DNA of 64,000 nt from 13-2-20CM-68-14 sp046733295 (GTDB lineage Bacteria; Actinomycetota; Thermoleophilia; Gaiellales; Gaiellaceae), in assembly GCA_046733295.1 (NCBI GenBank), contig JBKPOY010000005.1, forward strand, positions 23,365-87,364, read 5' to 3'. Made by a program: the position numbers and the translations under genes. Below the pieces are notes generated by a model. It was given only the letters and a program-made list of their open reading frames with translations. It did no database searches and was not told the origin of the DNA. Each line of letters starts with the position of its first letter. Positions within the stretch are counted from its first letter, which is position 1. Positions 59,865 to 64,000 of this stretch are shown here, piece after piece.

Positions 59865-62450
59865 ATGGAAGAGGGGCAATCGAAGGCGAACGAAGTCGCG
59901 CCGGCGCGGCGCCACATCATCGAGCGCCCGCGTTTGACGCGCCTGCTGGATCAGACCGACGCGCGGGTGATCATGCTCGTTGCACCTGCTGGCTACGGGA
60001 AAACGATCCTTGCCCAGCAGTGGCTCGAATCTCAGCAGCACACGTGGTACCGCGCTGGACCTTCATCGACTGATGTGGCTGCGCTTGCTCTTGGGCTAGC
60101 GAAGACGGCCTCCGGACTGATCCCTCAGGCGCCGCAACGCTTGACTGATCGATTGTCAAGGTTGGAAGAGCCTCGAGCCCATGCTCTCGAACTCGCTGAT
60201 TTCGTCGCCGCGGAGCTAGCGCAATGGCCGAGCGACGCCTGGTTAGCAATTGACGATTACCACGTCATCACGGACTCAGAGGCAGGGGCTGCGTTTTTTG
60301 AGGCCTTCCAAGCAGCCACACCGACGCCGATGCTATTGACAAGCCGTCGTCGGCCGAACTGGGTTTCTGCACGGCGTCTTCTGTACGGCGAGATCTACGA
60401 GCTTGGCCAGGCGGCACTCGCGATGACCGAGGCCGAGGCTCACTGTGTTCTTGGAGATGCCTCGGTTGGGTCAGCAGGTGGCCTCGTGGCACTCGCGCAG
60501 GGCTGGCCAGCAGTCATCGGACTGGCGGCCCACGCGCATACATCCATTCGCGTCGAGCAGGCGATGCCAGAGGCGCTCTACGACTACTTCGCCGAGGAGC
60601 TTTACAACGAGAGCGATGCCGAACTTCGCCTCGCGCTCTGTGCGTTCGCGATCATGCCATCTCTAACCGAGGAGACCGCTTCGCGCGTTTTCGGAGCCCG
60701 CGCCGATCATCTTTTTAATGAGGCGATTCGCCTCGGGTTCGTTGTTTCGGTTCAGCGAAGCGAGCATGAGATGCACCCACTCGCCAGGGCCTTCCTTTCA
60801 ACGAAGTTCAGGGAGGTCAAAACCCAAGTCCAGAAAGACCTAATCGCTCGTGTGTTCGAAGCATATTTATCCAGTGCTGCCTGGGATGACGCATACACCT
60901 TGATCGAACTCACGGAATCTGCAGCTCTGCTTCCAAGACTGGTCGAATGTTCACTGGCGGACGTGCTGGCAGCAAGTCGCATCGCAACGCTTGAAAGCTG
61001 GCTCAACTTTGGTCGTCTCCACGGTGTGAACTCCGCCATTCTTGAGCTTGCAGAAGCCGAAGTCTCGTTTCGTCAGGGGATGCATCAGAAGGCGCAGATG
61101 CTGGCTGAGCGCGCGGCTGATCAGCTCGCGATCGAGCGGCCCTTCTATGCCCAGGCACGTCTTCGTGCCGGGCAGGCAGCATATTTCAACGACCGCCACA
61201 GCGCGGCGCTTGCGAATTTCGCCCTCGCTAAAGAATCCTCAACCGAGGCGGTTGTCGCGCGTGATGCGCTCTGGGGCTCATTCATCACGGCAATAGACCT
61301 TGAAGATCCCCAAGCTCTTCAATTCCTTGAAGCGTATGAGCGGCTTCCAGAGCGCAGAGCTGATGAGGTGGTCCGCGCGGCCACGGGGCGCCTGAGTCTG
61401 GGCTATCGGCAAGGCCAGCTTTCCACCGCGCTCGAGCGTGTTCGGCCTGTCGTCTACCTCGTTGAACGAGCAGAGGATCCGATGGTTCGTTCGGCCTTTT
61501 GGAACGCTTATGGGTGGGCGCTCACCCTAAACGCACGATACGAGGATGCTCTCGCGGCGGCGGACCACGAACTTGGTGAGGCGTCTGATTTCGGGCTTGA
61601 TTTCGTCGTTCCGCACGCAAAGCTCGTTAGCGCCCATGCGCTGCTTGGTCTTCGTCGCGAGATCCAAGCGAGCCGCCTCCTGGACGAGATCGACCTTCTC
61701 GCGCGACAGCGTCATGACGACTTTTTCGCGGTGAACGTACGTACCCTGCGAGCGAGAATGTACTTAGCGGCAGGACGGGCTCGGGATGCGGTTGCCGTCA
61801 CCCACGACCTCGACAAATTCTCTCAGAGTCGGGCAACGAGAGCCGAGCAGCTCGCTGTCCGCGCGCTGGGACTCCTCGCGGATGACAGTGCCACGATGGC
61901 GCGTCAGACGGCTAATCGCGCGAGGGCAGCGGCGAAGAGCTCAGCAACGCAGGTTCTTGCCACGCTGATCATTGCCATGATCAAGGATTCCGCAGGTCAG
62001 AATCACCAGCTCGTTGCCGCGCTTTCGCAAGTTGCTACGACAGCGCAGTTTGATGCACTCGTTCTTGCATATCGAGTTAAGCCGGATTTGCTTGAAACGA
62101 TAAGGCAACACGCTCTTCCTATTGACCTCACTCAAATCCTCAGCCGCGCCCAAGACCATTCGCTTGGTCGGCGGCTTGGCATCTTCGTCGAAGAGGACGA
62201 AGATGACCTGGCCTCGGTACTTTCGCCGCGGGAGCAAGAGGTATTGGCACTTTTGGCTGAGGGCCGCACGAATGCCGAAATCGCACGATCTCTCTACATC
62301 ACTGTTGTGACCGTCAAGGTCCACGTGCGCCATATCCTCGGAAAGCTCGGCGTCCGGAACCGAGCTGAAGCTGCCGTTCTAGTCGCTAGACGGCGGCGGC
62401 TTGCCGAGGGGCAAGAGCATGGACCAGCTCCTCCCGAAAGTCGCGACTAG
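59865..62450 (+). CDS. Large ATP-binding LuxR (LAL/MalT-like) transcription regulator
   Basis: An 861-residue STAND-type regulator. Walker A is VAPAGYGKT (about 39-47) and Walker B WLAIDDYH. A winged-helix region and long TPR-like helical repeats (about 330-760) follow. The C-terminal LuxR HTH has LSPREQEVLALLAEGRTNAE and VKVHVRHILGKLGVRNRAEA. It likely needs ATP and an inducer to activate transcription. Codons are visibly less GC-biased than in the rest of the window. Its 3' end overlaps the convergent HD-GYP gene by 65 nt. Confidence 0.92.
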   Translation: MEEGQSKANEVAPARRHIIERPRLTRLLDQTDARVIMLVAPAGYGKTILAQQWLESQQHTWYRAGPSSTDVAALALGLAKTASGLIPQAPQRLTDRLSRLEEPRAHALELADFVAAELAQWPSDAWLAIDDYHVITDSEAGAAFFEAFQAATPTPMLLTSRRRPNWVSARRLLYGEIYELGQAALAMTEAEAHCVLGDASVGSAGGLVALAQGWPAVIGLAAHAHTSIRVEQAMPEALYDYFAEELYNESDAELRLALCAFAIMPSLTEETASRVFGARADHLFNEAIRLGFVVSVQRSEHEMHPLARAFLSTKFREVKTQVQKDLIARVFEAYLSSAAWDDAYTLIELTESAALLPRLVECSLADVLAASRIATLESWLNFGRLHGVNSAILELAEAEVSFRQGMHQKAQMLAERAADQLAIERPFYAQARLRAGQAAYFNDRHSAALANFALAKESSTEAVVARDALWGSFITAIDLEDPQALQFLEAYERLPERRADEVVRAATGRLSLGYRQGQLSTALERVRPVVYLVERAEDPMVRSAFWNAYGWALTLNARYEDALAAADHELGEASDFGLDFVVPHAKLVSAHALLGLRREIQASRLLDEIDLLARQRHDDFFAVNVRTLRARMYLAAGRARDAVAVTHDLDKFSQSRATRAEQLAVRALGLLADDSATMARQTANRARAAAKSSATQVLATLIIAMIKDSAGQNHQLVAALSQVATTAQFDALVLAYRVKPDLLETIRQHALPIDLTQILSRAQDHSLGRRLGIFVEEDEDDLASVLSPREQEVLALLAEGRTNAEIARSLYITVVTVKVHVRHILGKLGVRNRAEAAVLVARRRRLAEGQEHGPAPPESRD

Positions 62451-63786
62451 CATCGGCCCCTGCGCTTCCCTCGCGGTAGGACTGATTCGCACTGGCAAGA
62501 ATCGCCTCAAACGCGGCGACAACCGTTGTGTCGAACTGAGTCTCAACGGCTTGGGCGAGTCGCAGACGGGCGACTTGTGACGGCATTGCGTCTCGGTATG
62601 GCCGGTCTGACGTCATAGCATCATAGGCGTCTGCTACCGCGAGTATTCGTGAGATCACCGGGATCTCATCGCCGCGCAGGCGATCCGGATAGCCGTTTCC
62701 ATCCACACGTTCGTGGTGATGTCGAACGACGCGTGCAATGTCCGCGTAGTTCTCAACACGGGCGAGGATCCGCTCCCCTGCGGCCGCGTGCTCCTCCATT
62801 TGGCGGCGTTCCTCGAGGGTCAGTGGCCCCGGCTTCTCGAGAAGGCCTGGAGGAAGCCCGATCTTGCCGATGTCATGAACAAGACCGCAAAGATGAGCAA
62901 GTTGCTGATCCTCGTCGCTTAGGCCCATGCGGCGGGCGATATCTCTCGCGTAGATCGCAACTGCGGACGAGTGTCCAGCGGTGTACCGATCTCGTGCGTC
63001 GAGAGTTGCAACGAGTGCAGATGCGAAGGAAAGCCCGGCGCGCTCAAGCCTCGCGTTCGCCGACCGAAGCTCCGCCGTGAGTTCCGTCTGTTCGCGGTAG
63101 AGAGCAAAGAGCCTCTGTGCCGCGACAGCGGGTACAAGAAATAGGGGCAGCGTCCAGGCTGAGACCTCAAGGTACGCCGCAGCAAGAATCGCAACGACCG
63201 GGACGTACATCGGAAGCGCAGCAAGGACGAGCGGCGCAATGACCCGGACAGCATTTCGAATTGTTCCATTGCCGCGAACGCGATGGGTGACGGCGGCGAA
63301 GCTTGTGTCGGCAGCTTCCGCGACCACGGCTGCGGCGAACGTCGCTGTTGCAATCGCGGCGAACCTGTTTTCAAAGTTGTTTTCAACGACGACTGCTGCG
63401 TAGCCGGCAAGCGCACCAGTAATTGACCGGGTGGACATGTAGAGGACGAGCTTTAGATATGGAGGCCGAAAGTCACCAAGGAGCGATGCCGCTCCAACCG
63501 TTAGCGCAGCAAACGGTCCGAGGACTACCGCCGCGAAAATCACGGGTAGAAGCGCGATCGAACTCTCGGTCGTCTGACTGAGTTGAACCCGTCCTCGTTC
63601 AGACAAAGCCGCAACCGCGGCCAGCGCCACGGTTGCCCACAGATTCTCGCGCGGATTGCCCATCGCTCCCATAACCGCGGCCACGGCAATCGCGCAGCCC
63701 GCAAGAACTGCGACGTAGAGCGTCTGCACCCTTTCGCTTGCAGCGGTAAGTGGCTTACTTCCTGCTAATTGCGCAAAACTACTCAC
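62386..63786 (-). CDS. HD-GYP domain protein with membrane-embedded sensor part
   Basis: A 466-residue protein from GTG 63786. About eight hydrophobic helices (residues ~15-250) are followed by a short coiled coil and an HD-GYP domain. HD is in HDIGKIGLPPGLL, and HHHERVDGNGYPDRL carries the GYP. These domains hydrolyse cyclic-di-GMP. Upstream ATGs at 63894 or 63993 could extend it, but GTG 63786 follows a GGGAGG/AAGGG ribosome-binding region and starts just before the first helix. Lower GC than the rest of the window, like the regulator gene it faces. Confidence 0.88.
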   Translation of the reverse strand: MSSFAQLAGSKPLTAASERVQTLYVAVLAGCAIAVAAVMGAMGNPRENLWATVALAAVAALSERGRVQLSQTTESSIALLPVIFAAVVLGPFAALTVGAASLLGDFRPPYLKLVLYMSTRSITGALAGYAAVVVENNFENRFAAIATATFAAAVVAEAADTSFAAVTHRVRGNGTIRNAVRVIAPLVLAALPMYVPVVAILAAAYLEVSAWTLPLFLVPAVAAQRLFALYREQTELTAELRSANARLERAGLSFASALVATLDARDRYTAGHSSAVAIYARDIARRMGLSDEDQQLAHLCGLVHDIGKIGLPPGLLEKPGPLTLEERRQMEEHAAAGERILARVENYADIARVVRHHHERVDGNGYPDRLRGDEIPVISRILAVADAYDAMTSDRPYRDAMPSQVARLRLAQAVETQFDTTVVAAFEAILASANQSYREGSAGADASRDFREELVHALAPRQAAAV

Positions 63787-63951
63787 GATTCCCTTGAAAC
63801 CTCCCCCAAAAGGGGTATACGCTGCCGGTGCCGTTAGTCCCCGACCTAGGAGTGGCTTTGAGTCGAGCTCTCCGTTTCGTTGTGCGAGCCTCATTCGTTG
63901 GGGCCGCTCGCGACTGGTAAAGCCCGCGTAGCTTCTGTTTTCCCCAGACTG

Positions 63952-63979
63952 TTGACATCCCCCTGTTGAGGGATATCCA
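63952..63979 (+). promoter_or_regulatory. Candidate promoter at right edge, overlapping a DnaA-box-like 9-mer
   Basis: TTGACA and TATCCA are separated by 16 nt and read out of the window. The -10 overlaps ATATCCACA (63973-63981), one mismatch from the TTATCCACA DnaA box. An inverted TGTGGGCAA (63985-63993) follows after 3 nt. This layout recalls autoregulated dnaA promoters. Confidence 0.4.
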
Positions 63980-64000
63980 CAGGCTGTGGGCAAAACACCG

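Noticed and set aside
60445..60666. Small open frame inside the LAL regulator
   Set aside because: Lies fully inside a well-supported 861-residue gene in another frame, with no RBS.
1..64000. tRNA, rRNA, CRISPR arrays, insertion sequences or prophage genes
   Set aside because: No cloverleaf-like segment, regular spaced repeats, transposase, integrase or phage structural gene was seen. A covariance-model scan could still find a small RNA.

Overview
The window is 64 kb of high-GC (roughly 70% by eye), densely packed bacterial chromosome. It holds about 75 protein genes, no rRNA or tRNA gene that I could see, no CRISPR array and no insertion sequence. Many neighbouring genes overlap by 1-14 nt, and GTG/TTG starts are common. 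The gene set suggests a soil-type actinobacterium. Pointers are a PimA-like glycosyltransferase, exported L,D-transpeptidase and D,D-carboxypeptidase, LuxR/LAL regulators and the single 'YxWQRC' repeat on a GH25 lysozyme. I would guess the class Thermoleophilia (Gaiellales/Solirubrobacterales), but that is an inference from style, not a database match.

Layout. 0-10 kb: a phospholipase D-like protein and an adenylate/guanylate cyclase face a long minus-strand housekeeping run (guaB-guaA-small membrane protein; pyrF-dacA-fruK-like kinase-GH25 lysozyme; HU; pyrE with a Roadblock protein). 11-17 kb: YihY, then the minus-strand operon murI-rph-mgtC-rdgB, an exported protein of unknown function and an adenosine deaminase homologue. 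17-26 kb: a peptide-use region made of an M28 peptidase, L,D-transpeptidase and exported class V aminotransferase on the minus strand, a complete dipeptide ABC transporter on the plus strand (binding protein, two permeases, two ATPases), and a convergent proline iminopeptidase. 27-32 kb: PimA-like glycosyltransferase, flippase-like membrane protein, glycerate kinase, and an MFS transporter fused to a cyclic-nucleotide-binding domain.

32-37 kb is the least ordinary part. Two tandem tiny acidic proteins carry a repeated DVEGH motif. They face a minus-strand operon that runs xseA-xseB, a stand-alone cNMP-binding protein, an ECF sigma factor, an 84-residue partner, a subtilisin-family protease without a signal peptide, and a GAF protein. 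37-45 kb: a membrane coiled-coil protein, a UbiA-like/UbiE-like pair, proline dehydrogenase with a class III aminotransferase, a methyltransferase, a FabL-type reductase and an EamA permease. 45-58 kb: tyrosine/homogentisate catabolism (HPPD, homogentisate dioxygenase, fumarylacetoacetase-like enzyme, a glutathione-transferase-like protein) interleaved with a CDF transporter bearing three C-terminal domains, DNA glycosylase, GNAT, HAD and rhodanese genes. 58.7-64 kb: a glutamine-amidotransferase-like gene, a mini LuxR protein, a large LAL regulator and an HD-GYP protein. The last two have visibly lower GC than the rest. The extreme right edge has a consensus-like promoter overlapping DnaA-box-like 9-mers and may be the start of a dnaA/oriC region.

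Three kinds of intergenic palindrome or repeat are present (about 1.2 kb; 11.8-11.9 kb; 43.7 and 58.6 kb). Two genes (rdgB and a VOC-family gene) appear to start with CTG.
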